A DNA stretch of 64,000 nt from assembly GCF_900324475.1 (NCBI RefSeq), contig NZ_LT992502.1:806001-870000 (forward strand), in the 5' to 3' direction. Below, piece by piece: positions 32,173 through 42,238 of the stretch. Within the stretch, counting starts at the first letter, position 1, and every line of letters starts with the position of its first letter. This stretch comes from Enterobacter bugandensis (GTDB lineage Bacteria; Pseudomonadota; Gammaproteobacteria; Enterobacterales; Enterobacteriaceae). The notes beneath the pieces are model-generated. The model saw only the letters and a program-made list of their open reading frames with translations. It did no database searches and was not told where the DNA came from. The position numbers and the translations under genes are program-made.

Positions 32173-32535
32173 ATGGATTACGAATTTTTGCGCGACATCA
32201 CCGGCGTGGTGAAAGTGCGCATGTCGATGGGGCACGAAGCCGTTGGACACTGGTTTAACGAAGAGGTGAAAGAAAATCTCGCCCTTCTTGATGAAGTCGA
32301 ACAGGCGGCAAATACGGTGAAAGGCAGCGAGCGCTCCTGGCAACGCGCCGGGCATGAGTACACCCTGTGGATGGACGGCGAAGAGGTGATGGTGCGCGCC
32401 AACCAGCTTGAGTTTTCAGGGGATGAGATGGAAGAGGGGATGAGCTACTACGACGAAGAGAGCCTGTCGCTGTGCGGCGTGGAAGACTTCCTGCAGGTAG
32501 TGAATGCCTACCGTGAGTTTATGAAACAGAAGTAA
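32173..32535 (+). CDS. yacL: UPF0231 protein YacL
   Basis: Acidic 120-aa cytosolic protein of unknown function, the same length as E. coli YacL and in the same place. It begins [20 protein letters not shown] with GAGGA before the ATG. The composition is rich in Glu and Asp ([20 protein letters not shown]). No catalytic motif is seen. It is convergent with speD. Confidence 0.93.
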   Translation: MDYEFLRDITGVVKVRMSMGHEAVGHWFNEEVKENLALLDEVEQAANTVKGSERSWQRAGHEYTLWMDGEEVMVRANQLEFSGDEMEEGMSYYDEESLSLCGVEDFLQVVNAYREFMKQK

Positions 32536-32566
32536 CTCCCCGAAGCATCCTTGCTCCGGGCAACAC

Positions 32567-33361
32567 TTACACGGCCGGAATATTGCGGCCGTAGTAGATT
32601 TCGCGCATCTCTTTCCAGAGCAGGTCGGTGATGACCTTGCGCTCTTCTTCACTTAAATCTTCCGGCTTCGTGTGGAACATGTAGTGCTTAAGGTCGAACT
32701 CCTTAAGCATCATCTTGGTATGGAAGATGTTTTCCTGGTACACGTTCACGTCCATCATGTCATACAGCGATTTCATGTCCTCGGACATAAAGTTCTGAAT
32801 GGAGTTGATCTCGTGGTCGATGAAGTGCTTCATGCCGTTGATATCACGGGTAAAACCGCGCACGCGATAATCAATCGTGACGATGTCCGATTCCAGCTGG
32901 TGGATTAAATAGTTCAGCGCGTTCAGCGGGGAAATCACGCCACAGGTCGACACTTCAATATCCGCGCGGAACGTGCACAGCCCGCCTTCCGGGTGGCTTT
33001 CCGGGTAGGTGTGAACGCAGATATGGCTTTTGTCGAGGTGGGCGACGACCACTTCCGGCAGCGGACCCGGGTGTTCAGTTTTGTCGATAAGCTGCGGGTC
33101 GACCGGCTCTTCGCTGACCAGAATGGTGACGCTGGCACCCTGGGGCTCATAATCCTGTCGGGCGATGTTCAGAATATTGGCACCGATGATCGAGCAGGTT
33201 TCTGACAGGATCTCGGTCAGACGGTTGGCGTTGTAGAGTTCATCGATATAGGCGATGTAACCATCGCGTTCTTCCGCTGTTTTGGCATAGCAGATATCGT
33301 AAATACAAAAACTCAGGCTTTTAGTCAGGTTGTTAAAGCCATGTAGTTTAAGCTTTTTCAA
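32567..33361 (-). CDS. speD: S-adenosylmethionine decarboxylase proenzyme
   Basis: Pyruvoyl enzyme that makes decarboxylated SAM, the aminopropyl donor for SpeE. Self-cleavage is expected between Lys111 and Ser112 ([13 protein letters not shown]), turning Ser112 into pyruvate. The 264 residues equal E. coli. The start codon is TTG, immediately after the speE TAA, as in E. coli; this weak start suggests coupling to speE translation. Confidence 0.97.
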   Translation of the reverse strand: MKKLKLHGFNNLTKSLSFCIYDICYAKTAEERDGYIAYIDELYNANRLTEILSETCSIIGANILNIARQDYEPQGASVTILVSEEPVDPQLIDKTEHPGPLPEVVVAHLDKSHICVHTYPESHPEGGLCTFRADIEVSTCGVISPLNALNYLIHQLESDIVTIDYRVRGFTRDINGMKHFIDHEINSIQNFMSEDMKSLYDMMDVNVYQENIFHTKMMLKEFDLKHYMFHTKPEDLSEEERKVITDLLWKEMREIYYGRNIPAV

Positions 33362-34231
33362 TTAGCTCACCCCCTTAGTGGATAATGCGTCTTGCAGGTA
33401 CTGCGGCAGAGCAAACGCTGCGGTATGAATAGCCGGATTGTAGTAGCGGCACGTGAGCCCGGCCTGATGGAAGCGGGCCTGGATAATTTCGGTAGAGAGA
33501 TGACGCAGCACGTCGTTATCCGTTGCCCATGCAAAGGTCATGATCCCGCCGTAATAGGTTGGAATCGCCGCCTGATAGAAGCTGACGTCGCCGAAATAGG
33601 TGCTCAGCTTACGGTGGCTGTCGAGGGCTTCGTCCTGCTGCAGGAAGCAGACACCGTTTTGTGCGACGAAGATCCCGCCCGGGTTCAGGCAGCGCTTGCA
33701 GCCTTCGTAGAACGAGGAGGTAAACAGCGACGCGCCGGGGCCGATGGGGTCGGTGCAGTCAGAGATAATCACGTCGAAGGTCTGCGTGGTCTGGTTAACA
33801 AAGTTAACGCCGTCGTCGATAACCAGATTAAAGCGCGGATCGTCATAGCTGCCGGCATTATGGTTGGGCAGGTACTGGCGGCAGAAAGAGACCACGCCCG
33901 CATCAATCTCAACCATGGTGATGGTTTCAATGGAACGATGACGTGAAACCTCGCGCAGCATTGCGCCGTCGCCGCCGCCGATAATCAGAACATGCTTCGC
34001 GTGTCCGTGGGCCAGCAGCGGAACGTGGGTCATCATCTCATGATAGATAAACTCGTCGCGCTCGGTCGTTTGCACTACGCCATCCAGGGCCATCACGCGG
34101 CCAAAGGCGGCGTTTTCGAAGATGATCAGATCCTGGTGATCCGTTTTCTCATGATAGAGCACGTTATCAACGGCAAAGTACTGACCAAACTGGTCATGCA
34201 GTGTTTCATGCCACAACGTGTGGTCGGCCAT
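33362..34231 (-). CDS. speE: Spermidine synthase
   Basis: Aminopropyltransferase joining putrescine and decarboxylated SAM to give spermidine. SAM-type fold motif [14 protein letters not shown] and the putrescine/catalytic stretch [11 protein letters not shown] are present. The product is 289 aa (E. coli 288). It leads speE-speD with no gap. AGGAGG-type bases lie just upstream of the ATG at 34231. Confidence 0.97.
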   Translation of the reverse strand: MADHTLWHETLHDQFGQYFAVDNVLYHEKTDHQDLIIFENAAFGRVMALDGVVQTTERDEFIYHEMMTHVPLLAHGHAKHVLIIGGGDGAMLREVSRHRSIETITMVEIDAGVVSFCRQYLPNHNAGSYDDPRFNLVIDDGVNFVNQTTQTFDVIISDCTDPIGPGASLFTSSFYEGCKRCLNPGGIFVAQNGVCFLQQDEALDSHRKLSTYFGDVSFYQAAIPTYYGGIMTFAWATDNDVLRHLSTEIIQARFHQAGLTCRYYNPAIHTAAFALPQYLQDALSTKGVS

Positions 34232-34346
34232 ACGCGGACTCCTCCTTTGTTAACATCCGTAACGCTCACAAAAAATGAGCGAAACATGATAGCTAACTAT
34301 AACCGTGGTTGCACGGGTATAGGTTGAACAGGGGGCGTCGGGAAGG

Positions 34347-34694
34347 TTATTTCACGTAGGCGAGCAGGCTGAGCGAATCGCGGGCCAGCGCTTTGCATTT
34401 TTTAGCCGTGGGAATGCCAATACCGCTCAAGTCACGGTAGCTGTCTTCACCGAGCGCCTTCATGTCAAAGCTGTCGTAATTGCTGAGATCCCACTGGTTC
34501 TGCTGGGCGAAAAAGACCAGCGCGCGGCGAATTTGCCCGTTGGGTAAATTCTGGTAGCCACAATCATTTTTCAGGAATACAAAAACCGCCGTTAAATCGG
34601 CCATATCTTCCGCTTCATTTTCACTGAGCGCATAGCTGTTCGCACACATTGCCATCAGGCTTCCGAACAAAATTGTCCTGAAAAACGTCTTCAT
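34347..34694 (-). CDS. yacC: YacC, PulS/OutS-family periplasmic protein
   Basis: Small secreted protein with signal peptide [22 protein letters not shown] and a 93-residue mature part with two cysteines. It is related to secretin pilotins of the PulS/OutS type, but no secretin gene is near. The start at 34694 gives 115 aa, equal to E. coli YacC. It is divergent from cueO, the CueR-type promoter being in the shared gap. No lipobox is visible. Confidence 0.92.
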   Translation of the reverse strand: MKTFFRTILFGSLMAMCANSYALSENEAEDMADLTAVFVFLKNDCGYQNLPNGQIRRALVFFAQQNQWDLSNYDSFDMKALGEDSYRDLSGIGIPTAKKCKALARDSLSLLAYVK

Positions 34695-34774
34695 TGCTTC
34701 TACCACTTCTTCACGGAAAATTAACGTTAGCACACTTGATGCCAGTGCGACGATCTTTATTATTGCCGCTTTAC

Positions 34775-34805
34775 TTGACCTTCCGGTAAGGGGAGGGTTT
34801 ATGCT
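34775..34805 (+). promoter_or_regulatory. CueR-type promoter of cueO
   Basis: -35 TTGACC and -10 TATGCT are separated by 19 bp, the long spacer typical of MerR-family activation. The spacer carries the dyad ACCTTCC...GGAGGGT (34778-34798), which matches CueR operators. Copper-bound CueR should distort this DNA and switch on cueO. Confidence 0.85.
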
Positions 34806-34839
34806 CAAAAGATCGCCTGCTGGAAATAAGGAAATGAAC

Positions 34840-36399
34840 ATGCAACGTCGTGATTTTTTAAAATATTCCGCTGTGCTGGGGGTTACCAGCGCATTACCAC
34901 TCTGGAGCCGCGCGGTTTTTGCGGCTGAAAGGCCTGCCTTACCCATTCCTGACTTACTGACCGCAGACGCCCGTAGCCGTATTCAGCTCGTGGTTCAGGC
35001 CGGTAAAACCTCCTTCGGTGGGCACAGCGCCACAACCTGGGGCTACAACGGCAATCTGCTCGGCCCGGCGCTTCAGTTACGCAAAGGGAAAGCGGTGACG
35101 GTGGATATCCATAATACGCTTGCCGAGGAGACCACGCTGCACTGGCACGGGCTGGAAGTTCCGGGCGAAGTGGATGGTGGTCCCCAGGGTTTTATCAAGT
35201 CTGGGGGTAAACGCAGCGTAACCTTTACCCCTGACCAGCGGGCGGCAACCTGCTGGTTCCACCCGCATCAGCACGGCAAAACGGGCCATCAGGTGGCAAT
35301 GGGGCTGGCCGGACTGGTGTTGATTGAGGATGACGAAAGCCGTCTCCTGCGCCTGCCGAAACAGTGGGGTATCGACGATGTGCCGGTGATTGTGCAGGAC
35401 AAAAAATTCAGCGCGGACGGGCAGATTGACTACCAGCTGGACGTGATGAGCGCGGCGGTCGGCTGGTTTGGCGATACGCTGCTGGCCAACGGTGCGATCT
35501 ATCCGCAGCACGCCGCCCCGAAAGGCTGGCTGCGCCTGCGCTTGCTTAACGGCTGTAACGCCCGCTCGTTGAACTTCGCCACCAGCGATAAGCGCCCGCT
35601 TTACGTGGTGGCAAGCGACGGCGGCCTGCTGCCGGAACCGGTAAAAGTGAGCGAGCTGCCGATGCTGATGGGCGAACGCTTCGAAGTGCTGGTGGACATC
35701 AGCGATGGCAAAGCGTTTGACCTCGTGACCCTGCCGGTCAGCCAGATGGGGATGGCCGTCGCACCGTTTGATAAACCGCATCCGGTGCTGCGCATTCAGC
35801 CACTACAGATCACCGCCTCCGGTACGCTGCCGGACACCTTAGCCACGCTGCCAGCTCTCCCGTCGCTGGATGGGCTCACGCAGCGTAAGCTTCAGCTCTC
35901 CATGGACCCGATGCTTGACATGATGGGCATGCAGGCGCTGATGAAAAAGTATGGCAATCAGGCCATGGCGGGAATGCACCACGGCCAGATGATGGGCCAC
36001 ATGAATATGGACCACGGCAAAATGGGCGGTATGGATCACGGCGGTCACGGGTTCGATTTCCACAACGCCAACAAGATCAACGGCAAAGCGTTCGATATGA
36101 ACACGCCGATGTTTGCCGCCACGAAGGGGCAGTTTGAGCGCTGGGTGGTTTCAGGGGAAGGGGACATGATGCTGCATCCGTTCCATATCCACGGCACGCA
36201 GTTCCGTATTCTGTCTGAGAACGGTAAAGCGCCGGAAGCGCATCGAGCAGGCTGGAAAGATACGGTGAGAGTGGAAGGCGGCGTCAGCGAGGTGCTGGTG
36301 AAGTTCGACCACGAAGCGCCTGAAGAGTTTGCCTATATGGCGCACTGTCATCTGCTGGAGCATGAAGATACGGGGATGATGCTCGGTTTTACCGTATAA
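34840..36399 (+). CDS. cueO: Multicopper oxidase CueO
   Basis: Periplasmic cuprous oxidase giving copper tolerance. The N-terminus [15 protein letters not shown] is a twin-arginine signal. The start at 34840 has AAGGA 7 bases upstream and matches E. coli; ATG at 34834 lies too close to it. Copper ligands are visible in [23 protein letters not shown] and [13 protein letters not shown]. The Met/His-rich copper-gating insert lies near residues 355-405 ([18 protein letters not shown]). The product is 519 aa (E. coli 516). Confidence 0.97.
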   Translation: MQRRDFLKYSAVLGVTSALPLWSRAVFAAERPALPIPDLLTADARSRIQLVVQAGKTSFGGHSATTWGYNGNLLGPALQLRKGKAVTVDIHNTLAEETTLHWHGLEVPGEVDGGPQGFIKSGGKRSVTFTPDQRAATCWFHPHQHGKTGHQVAMGLAGLVLIEDDESRLLRLPKQWGIDDVPVIVQDKKFSADGQIDYQLDVMSAAVGWFGDTLLANGAIYPQHAAPKGWLRLRLLNGCNARSLNFATSDKRPLYVVASDGGLLPEPVKVSELPMLMGERFEVLVDISDGKAFDLVTLPVSQMGMAVAPFDKPHPVLRIQPLQITASGTLPDTLATLPALPSLDGLTQRKLQLSMDPMLDMMGMQALMKKYGNQAMAGMHHGQMMGHMNMDHGKMGGMDHGGHGFDFHNANKINGKAFDMNTPMFAATKGQFERWVVSGEGDMMLHPFHIHGTQFRILSENGKAPEAHRAGWKDTVRVEGGVSEVLVKFDHEAPEEFAYMAHCHLLEHEDTGMMLGFTV

Positions 36400-36404
36400 A
36401 AAAA

Positions 36405-36436
36405 GCCGGGTGGCGGCTTCGCCTTACCCGGCCTGC
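36405..36436 (+). repeat. REP element after cueO
   Basis: GCCGGGTGGCGGCTTCGCCT followed by TACCCGGCCTGC closely matches the enterobacterial REP consensus and forms a GCCGGGT/ACCCGGC stem. It starts 5 bases past the cueO stop. Confidence 0.85.
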
Positions 36437-36446
36437 ATTGCTAAAT

Positions 36447-36469
36447 ACGGCAACTTTCGTTGCCGTTTT
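36447..36469. terminator. Terminator between convergent cueO and gcd
   Basis: An 8-bp stem ACGGCAAC/GTTGCCGT with a TTTC loop and a T-rich plus-strand tail. It is placed to end cueO transcripts and, on the other strand, follows gcd. Confidence 0.75.
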
Positions 36470-36473
36470 GCTT

Positions 36474-38864
36474 TTATTTGCCTTCGTCCGGCAATGCATA
36501 CGCGACAATATAGTCGCCCATCTTCGTACCAAACGAACCGTGACCACCCGCAGAAATGACAACGTACTGCTTGCCATTCACTTCATAGGTCATCGGCGTT
36601 GCCTGTCCACCGGCCGGCAGACGGCCTTGCCACAGTTTTTCACCGTTGGTCATGTTATACGCGCGCAGGTAGTTATCTGCGGTTGCCGCGATGAACAGCA
36701 CGTTACCAGCGGTGGAGATTGGACCACCCAGCATTGGCATACCCATATTGAACGGCACCGGAACCGGCATCGGGAACGGCATGCTGTCCTGTGGGGTACC
36801 AATACGTTTTTTCCAGACGATCTGGTTGGTTTTCAGATCCAGACCGGAGATGTAACCCCAGGCAGGCTGTTTACACGGCAGACCAAACGGAGACAGGAAC
36901 GGGTTCAGGGTAACGCCAAACGGTACGCCATACTGCGGCTGGATACCGGCTTCGGTCCCGCTGCCTTTCGCGTCTTTCGGCTGCTCCATCGGGTTACCCG
37001 GACCGCGTGGGATCAGACGGGAAACGAACGGCAGCGCCATTGGGTTGGCAATCGCCACCTGACGGTTAGGGTCGACGGAAATACCGCCCCACTCAAACAT
37101 TCCCAGGTTGCCCGGGAAGACCAGCGTGCCCTGCTCAGACGGCGGCGTGAAGATGCCTTCATAGCGCAGCTGATGGAACATCACGCGGCACACCAGCTGG
37201 TCAAACATGGTGGCACCCCACATGTCTGCACCGCTGAGGTCTTTCTTCGGACGGAAGCTCAGGTCAGAGAACGGCTGGGTTTTGCTGACGTAATCGCCTT
37301 TGGCCGCACCCTGCGGAACCGGTTTTTCCGGGGCAGGCACAACCAGCTTACCGTTGCTGCGATCCAGCACGAAGATGTTGCCGGTTTTAGCCGGAGCGTA
37401 AATGACCGGCACGGTTTTGCCGTTAACGGTAATGTCCGCCAGCGTCGGCTGGGACGGCATATCCATATCCCACAGATCGTGGTGAACGGTCTGGTAGCTC
37501 CACGCCAGCTTACCGGTGGTTGCGTTCAGCGCCAGGATAGCGCTCGCATAACGTTCCTGCTCCGGTGTGCGGTTACCTCCCCAGATATCCGGCGTGGATA
37601 CGCCCATCGGCAGGTAGACCAGGTCCAGCTTCGCGTCATACGCGGCTGGTGCCCAGGAGTTCGGCGAGTTGAAGGTAAAGGTGTGCTCGTCAGACGGGAT
37701 CGCGTTTGGATCTTTCGCGCCTGGGTCGAAAGCCCACAGCAGTTTACCGGTGTTCACGTCGAAACCACGGATAACGCCGGAGGTTTCACGCGTAGAGAAG
37801 TTATCCGTTACCGAACCGGCAATCACGATGGTTTTATCGGTGATGATTGGCGGGGAGGTTGGCTCATACAGACCCGGCGTGGTGTCCGGCATGTTGGTCT
37901 GCAGGTTCAGAATGCCTTTGTTGGCGAAGGTTTCGCACAGCTTGCCGGTCTCAGCGTTGATGGCAAACAGACGGCCATCGTTCACCGGCAGCATAATGCG
38001 GCGAGGACAGTCAGCAATGACTTCCGGGCTGGCATTATCGGCGCGCGCTTCGTGGTAAGAAACGCCGCGGCAGGTGACATGCTGGAAGGACGGGTTGGAG
38101 TTCAGCTGTGGATCAAAGTGCCATTTCTCTTTACCGGTGGCCGCGTCGAGCGCGAACAGACGCTGGTGCGCCGTACACAGGTAGAGCATATCGCCGACTT
38201 TAATTGGCGTCACTTCATTGGTCAGTTCACCCGGATCGTTCGGCATCTTCAGGTCGCCGGTACGGAATACCCAGGCTTCTTTCAGGTTCTTAACGTTGTC
38301 CGCGTTGATCTGCTTCAGCGGGGAGTAACGTTGACCTTCCTGGTTACGGCCATAAGCTGGCCAGTCACCGTCAGCGACCTGCGAGATAGCTGCCGCAGGC
38401 GTGGATTCCGCGTTCAGCGTACCGTTGATCTCCTGCGGGTCGTTAAAGCCAGCCCAGGTGAGAATGCCGCCGCTGATTAACAGCGCCACCAGCAGGGCTG
38501 CAACGGCACCGCTGGAAGGAACAATCAGGCGGCGCCAGACAAACGGCAGGATCAGCCAGATACCGAAGAAGACCAGGATGTCGCTGCGCGGCGTCAGGGC
38601 CCAGAAATCGAAACCGACTTCCCAGACGCCCCAGAGCATGGTGGCAAGAAGGAGGGCGGCATACAGCCACAGTGCGGATTGTTTTCTACGCCAGAGCAGG
38701 ACGGTTACGCCAAGCATAACCAGGCCCGCAATCGGGTAGTACCAGGAGCCGCCGATCGCGACCAGCCAGACGCCACCGATTAACAGGTATAGGCCGCAGA
38801 AGGCGGCGAATAGCGCTGTTAGTGTCACCAGTAGACGCGGCTGTTTAGTGTTTGTTTCAGCCAT
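36474..38864 (-). CDS. gcd: Membrane-bound PQQ-dependent glucose dehydrogenase
   Basis: Periplasmic-facing quinoprotein oxidising glucose to gluconolactone and passing electrons to ubiquinone. Five N-terminal membrane helices (about residues 1-140) precede an eight-bladed PQQ propeller with tryptophan-docking repeats (WQGRLPAGGQATPMTYEVNG near the end). The 796 residues equal E. coli. No PQQ synthesis genes are in this window; whether the host makes PQQ is not visible here. A perfect CRP site lies upstream. Confidence 0.97.
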   Translation of the reverse strand: MAETNTKQPRLLVTLTALFAAFCGLYLLIGGVWLVAIGGSWYYPIAGLVMLGVTVLLWRRKQSALWLYAALLLATMLWGVWEVGFDFWALTPRSDILVFFGIWLILPFVWRRLIVPSSGAVAALLVALLISGGILTWAGFNDPQEINGTLNAESTPAAAISQVADGDWPAYGRNQEGQRYSPLKQINADNVKNLKEAWVFRTGDLKMPNDPGELTNEVTPIKVGDMLYLCTAHQRLFALDAATGKEKWHFDPQLNSNPSFQHVTCRGVSYHEARADNASPEVIADCPRRIMLPVNDGRLFAINAETGKLCETFANKGILNLQTNMPDTTPGLYEPTSPPIITDKTIVIAGSVTDNFSTRETSGVIRGFDVNTGKLLWAFDPGAKDPNAIPSDEHTFTFNSPNSWAPAAYDAKLDLVYLPMGVSTPDIWGGNRTPEQERYASAILALNATTGKLAWSYQTVHHDLWDMDMPSQPTLADITVNGKTVPVIYAPAKTGNIFVLDRSNGKLVVPAPEKPVPQGAAKGDYVSKTQPFSDLSFRPKKDLSGADMWGATMFDQLVCRVMFHQLRYEGIFTPPSEQGTLVFPGNLGMFEWGGISVDPNRQVAIANPMALPFVSRLIPRGPGNPMEQPKDAKGSGTEAGIQPQYGVPFGVTLNPFLSPFGLPCKQPAWGYISGLDLKTNQIVWKKRIGTPQDSMPFPMPVPVPFNMGMPMLGGPISTAGNVLFIAATADNYLRAYNMTNGEKLWQGRLPAGGQATPMTYEVNGKQYVVISAGGHGSFGTKMGDYIVAYALPDEGK

Positions 38865-38927
38865 AGAAAGTGTACTCGTCAGTTTTTGTTAATAATTTGC
38901 TAGCAACTAATTATAGGTGTTAACAAG

Positions 38928-38943
38928 TGTGATCGGAATCACA
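38928..38943. promoter_or_regulatory. CRP-binding site between gcd and hpt
   Basis: TGTGATCGGAATCACA is a perfect TGTGA-N6-TCACA dyad with AT-rich flanks. It is 64 bp before the gcd start and 44 bp before the hpt -10. cAMP-CRP should affect one or both divergent genes; K-12 gcd is known to respond to cAMP-CRP. Confidence 0.82.
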
Positions 38944-38986
38944 ATATTTGCTTTTTATAACTCATACGCCAGGCTTATCCATTTAC

Positions 38987-38995
38987 TGATATAAT
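38987..38995 (+). promoter_or_regulatory. Extended -10 promoter of hpt
   Basis: TGATATAAT is a perfect -10 with the TGn extension. The -35 is poor, as usual for this class. Transcription would start near 39002, leaving a 5' leader of about 71 bases. Confidence 0.55.
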
Positions 38996-39072
38996 GGCTG
39001 GCTTGCGTATCGATGCCGGAGCAAGATTCATCCGCATTGAAAGATTTTCATCAAAATCATTTGGTTAGTAAT

Positions 39073-39609
39073 ATGAAACATACTGTTGAAGTGATGATCC
39101 CGGAAGCCGAGATCAAAGCGCGTATCGCCGAACTGGGTCGTCAAATCACCGAGCATTACAAGGACAGCGGCAGCGAAATGGTGCTGGTTGGTCTGCTGCG
39201 CGGTTCTTTCATGTTCATGGCAGACCTGTGCCGTGAAGTGCAGGTACCGCACGAGGTCGATTTTATGACCGCTTCCAGCTACGGCAGCGGCATGTCCACA
39301 ACCCGTGATGTGAAAATCCTGAAAGATCTGGATGAAGATATTCGTGGCAAAGATGTGTTGATCGTTGAGGACATTATCGACTCCGGCAACACCCTTTCAA
39401 AGGTGCGCGAGATCCTGAGCCTGCGCGAGCCGAAATCGCTGGCGATTTGTACGCTGCTGGATAAACCGGAGCGTCGTGAAGTGCAGGTGCCGGTAGAGTT
39501 TGTCGGTTTCTCCATCCCGGACGAGTTCGTGGTGGGTTACGGTATTGATTACGCGCAGCGTTATCGTCATCTGCCGTATGTTGGGAAAGTGGTATTGCTG
39601 GACGAGTAA
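39073..39609 (+). CDS. hpt: Hypoxanthine phosphoribosyltransferase
   Basis: Purine salvage enzyme that makes IMP (and less well GMP) from the base and PRPP. The PRPP loop [14 protein letters not shown] is intact. The start at 39073 ([18 protein letters not shown]) gives 178 aa, as in E. coli; the upstream 60-base extension has no support. The gene is convergent with can, with a 44-bp repeat and short hairpins between. Confidence 0.97.
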   Translation: MKHTVEVMIPEAEIKARIAELGRQITEHYKDSGSEMVLVGLLRGSFMFMADLCREVQVPHEVDFMTASSYGSGMSTTRDVKILKDLDEDIRGKDVLIVEDIIDSGNTLSKVREILSLREPKSLAICTLLDKPERREVQVPVEFVGFSIPDEFVVGYGIDYAQRYRHLPYVGKVVLLDE

Positions 39610-39610
39610 T

Positions 39611-39655
39611 TGCGGGCTGATGCCCTCACTCCGACCCTCTCCCACGGGGAGAGGG
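39611..39655 (+). repeat. 45-bp repeat, copy 2 (after hpt)
   Basis: Begins TGCGGGCTGATGCCCTCACT and ends in CCCTCTCCC...GAGAGGG. It starts one base after the hpt stop and lies between convergent hpt and can, where it may act as terminator or 3'-end stabiliser. Confidence 0.85.
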
Positions 39656-39670
39656 CGAAAACCCCCGGCT

Positions 39671-40333
39671 TTATTTATGGTTCACATGCTTAAGCTTGAG
39701 GTTGGCAATCCCCGAACGGTAACGCTGCTCCAGCGTTTCGCGATTGGTGGCGGTGACTTCCAGATTGCGCAGCAGGCCATCGTGAATACCGTACGCCCAG
39801 CCGTGGATTGATACCTTCTGCCCGCGTTTCCACGCCGACTGCATGATGGTCGAATGCCCAAGGTTATATACCTGCTCCATCACGTTCAGCTCGCACAGCG
39901 TGTCCATGCGTCGCTCCTGCGGCATTTCGCCGAGCAGTGAACTATGTTTGAACCAGATATCGCGGATGTGCAGCAGCCAGTTATCAATTAAACCCAGTTC
40001 CGGGTTTTCAACCGCCGCCTGCACGCCGCCGCAGCCGTAGTGGCCGCAAATAATGATGTGCTCGACTTCCAGGACGTCAACGGCATACTGAACCACGGAA
40101 AGGCAGTTGAGATCGGTATGAATCACCAGGTTGGCGACGTTGCGGTGAACAAACAGTTCGCCGGGCTCAAGGCCGGTCAGGCGCTCGGCAGGTACGCGGC
40201 TGTCTGAACAGCCAATCCAGAGAAAGCGCGGGTTCTGGGCTTGTGCGAGTTTTCCAAAAAATCCGGGGTCTTCCTCCACCAGCATTTTTGACCATAGTGC
40301 ATTGTTGCTAATGAGTGTATCTATGTCGTTCAT
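39671..40333 (-). CDS. can: Beta-class carbonic anhydrase Can
   Basis: Zinc enzyme interconverting CO2 and bicarbonate; essential in ordinary air for the E. coli counterpart. The zinc-site residues are at Cys42, Asp44, His98 and Cys101 (GCSDSRVP and CGHYGCGG). The start at 40333 ([18 protein letters not shown]) gives 220 aa, as in E. coli, though a Shine-Dalgarno is not evident. It is divergent from yadG. Confidence 0.97.
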   Translation of the reverse strand: MNDIDTLISNNALWSKMLVEEDPGFFGKLAQAQNPRFLWIGCSDSRVPAERLTGLEPGELFVHRNVANLVIHTDLNCLSVVQYAVDVLEVEHIIICGHYGCGGVQAAVENPELGLIDNWLLHIRDIWFKHSSLLGEMPQERRMDTLCELNVMEQVYNLGHSTIMQSAWKRGQKVSIHGWAYGIHDGLLRNLEVTATNRETLEQRYRSGIANLKLKHVNHK

Positions 40334-40440
40334 GGAGGTTAGCGACCTGTAACCGAGTAATTGCGTTGCGCTACTATAGGGTAACCCGACTTTTAATGAA
40401 ACCACACAACGTGTGTAAGAACTGAAGGTAAGTTAAATTC

Positions 40441-41367
40441 ATGGCAATTGCACTGGAGCTTGAGCAGCTTAAAAAAACCTATCCGGGTGGCGTTCAGGCG
40501 CTACGCGGGATAGACCTAAAAGTAGAGGCCGGGGATTTTTACGCGCTTCTGGGGCCGAACGGGGCGGGGAAATCCACCACCATCGGGATCATCAGCTCGC
40601 TGGTGAATAAAACGTCCGGACGGGTGAGCGTCTTTGGTTACGACCTGCAAAAAGATGTGGTAAACGCCAAGCGCCAGCTGGGGCTGGTACCGCAGGAGTT
40701 CAACTTCAACCCGTTTGAGACGGTGCAGCAGATTGTCGTTAACCAGGCGGGTTATTACGGCGTTGAGCGTAAAGAGGCGCTTGAGCGTAGCGAAAAGTAC
40801 CTGAAACAGCTTGATTTGTGGGAAAAGCGTAACGAACGTGCACGGATGTTGTCCGGCGGGATGAAGCGCCGCCTGATGATTGCCCGTGCGCTGATGCACG
40901 AGCCGAAGCTGCTGATCCTTGATGAACCCACCGCAGGCGTGGATATCGAACTGCGTCGTTCTATGTGGGGTTTCCTCAAGGATCTCAACGACAAAGGCAC
41001 CACCATCATTTTGACCACCCACTACCTTGAAGAAGCAGAGATGCTATGCCGCAACATCGGCATCATTCAGCACGGCGAGCTGGTGGAGAACACCTCGATG
41101 AAGGATCTGCTCTCCAAGCTGAAATCCGAAACGTTTATTCTCGATCTGGCGGCAAAAAGCCCGCTACCGAAGCTTGAAGGGTACCAGTATCGCCTGGTTG
41201 ATACCTCAACGCTGGAAGTGGAAGTGCTGCGCGAGCAGGGGATCAACAGCGTGTTCTCCCAGCTGAGCGCGCAGGGGATTCAGGTTTTAAGCATGCGTAA
41301 CAAAGCGAACCGACTGGAAGAGCTGTTTGTCTCTCTGGTGCAGGATAAACAAGGAGACAAGGCATGA
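40441..41367 (+). CDS. yadG: ABC exporter ATP-binding protein YadG
   Basis: ATPase of an ABC-2 type exporter whose substrate is unknown. Walker A GPNGAGKST, signature LSGGMKRRL, Walker B LLILDEPTAGVD and the H-loop TTHYLEEAE are all intact. The 308 residues match E. coli. Its stop overlaps the yadH start (ATGA). Confidence 0.96.
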   Translation: MAIALELEQLKKTYPGGVQALRGIDLKVEAGDFYALLGPNGAGKSTTIGIISSLVNKTSGRVSVFGYDLQKDVVNAKRQLGLVPQEFNFNPFETVQQIVVNQAGYYGVERKEALERSEKYLKQLDLWEKRNERARMLSGGMKRRLMIARALMHEPKLLILDEPTAGVDIELRRSMWGFLKDLNDKGTTIILTTHYLEEAEMLCRNIGIIQHGELVENTSMKDLLSKLKSETFILDLAAKSPLPKLEGYQYRLVDTSTLEVEVLREQGINSVFSQLSAQGIQVLSMRNKANRLEELFVSLVQDKQGDKA

Positions 41368-42134
41368 CGCATCTTTATTGGGTCGCGCTGAAAAGTATCT
41401 GGGCGAAAGAGATAAACCGCTTTATGCGTATCTGGGTGCAAACCCTGGTACCGCCGGTCATCACCATGACGCTCTATTTCATCATCTTCGGCAACCTGAT
41501 TGGTTCCCGCATTGGTGAGATGCACGGTTTTACCTATATGCAGTTTATCGTGCCGGGCCTGATTATGATGGCGGTGATCACCAACGCCTACGCAAACGTG
41601 GCCTCGTCGTTCTTCAGCGCTAAGTTCCAGCGTAATATTGAAGAGTTGCTGGTGGCGCCGGTGCCAACGCACGTCATCATAGCCGGTTACGTGGGCGGCG
41701 GCGTGGCGCGCGGGCTGTGCGTGGGCATCCTGGTGACGGCGATTTCGCTGTTCTTCGTGCCGTTCCAGGTGCACTCGTGGCTGTTCGTGGCGCTGACTCT
41801 GCTGCTGACGGCAATTCTGTTCTCGCTGGCCGGTCTGTTGAATGCGGTGTTCGCTAAAACGTTTGACGACATCAGCCTGATCCCGACCTTTGTGCTGACG
41901 CCGCTGACCTATCTCGGCGGGGTGTTCTACTCCCTGACGCTGCTGCCGCCGTTCTGGCAGGCGCTGTCGCATCTGAACCCGATCGTCTACATGATCAGCG
42001 GCTTCCGCTTTGGCTTCCTCGGCATTACCGATGTTCCGCTGTTTACCACGGTGGCGGTGCTGGTGGTATTCATCATCGCCTTCTACCTGCTGTGCTGGTA
42101 TCTGATACAGCGCGGGCGCGGTCTGCGTAGTTAA
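41364..42134 (+). CDS. yadH: ABC exporter permease YadH
   Basis: ABC-2 family membrane subunit with about six hydrophobic segments, such as LVPPVITMTLYFIIFGNLIG and VLVVFIIAFYLLCWYLI. The 256 residues match E. coli YadH. It overlaps yadG by 4 bases, so the two should be made together. A hairpin terminator follows. Confidence 0.96.
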   Translation: MTHLYWVALKSIWAKEINRFMRIWVQTLVPPVITMTLYFIIFGNLIGSRIGEMHGFTYMQFIVPGLIMMAVITNAYANVASSFFSAKFQRNIEELLVAPVPTHVIIAGYVGGGVARGLCVGILVTAISLFFVPFQVHSWLFVALTLLLTAILFSLAGLLNAVFAKTFDDISLIPTFVLTPLTYLGGVFYSLTLLPPFWQALSHLNPIVYMISGFRFGFLGITDVPLFTTVAVLVVFIIAFYLLCWYLIQRGRGLRS

Positions 42135-42139
42135 CCCTC

Positions 42140-42172
42140 TGCCCGGCGACGCTCTGGTTGCCGGGCACTTTC
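42140..42172 (+). terminator. Terminator after yadH
   Basis: TGCCCGGC pairs with GCCGGGCA across a 12-base loop and leads into CTTTCTTT, 5 bases beyond the yadH stop. Confidence 0.7.
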
Positions 42173-42238
42173 TTTGACGGTTATCACCGTAAGCAAACCT
42201 TCACTCCGCTAAACTACTTGCCTGCTAAGGAGAGAGTT

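Noticed and set aside
32538..32560. Small hairpin between yacL and speD
   Set aside because: Stem is short with an A-C mismatch and no T tract.
36438..38480. A 680-codon open frame antisense to gcd
   Set aside because: Arg/His-rich translation typical of an antisense shadow; gcd is full length and intact.
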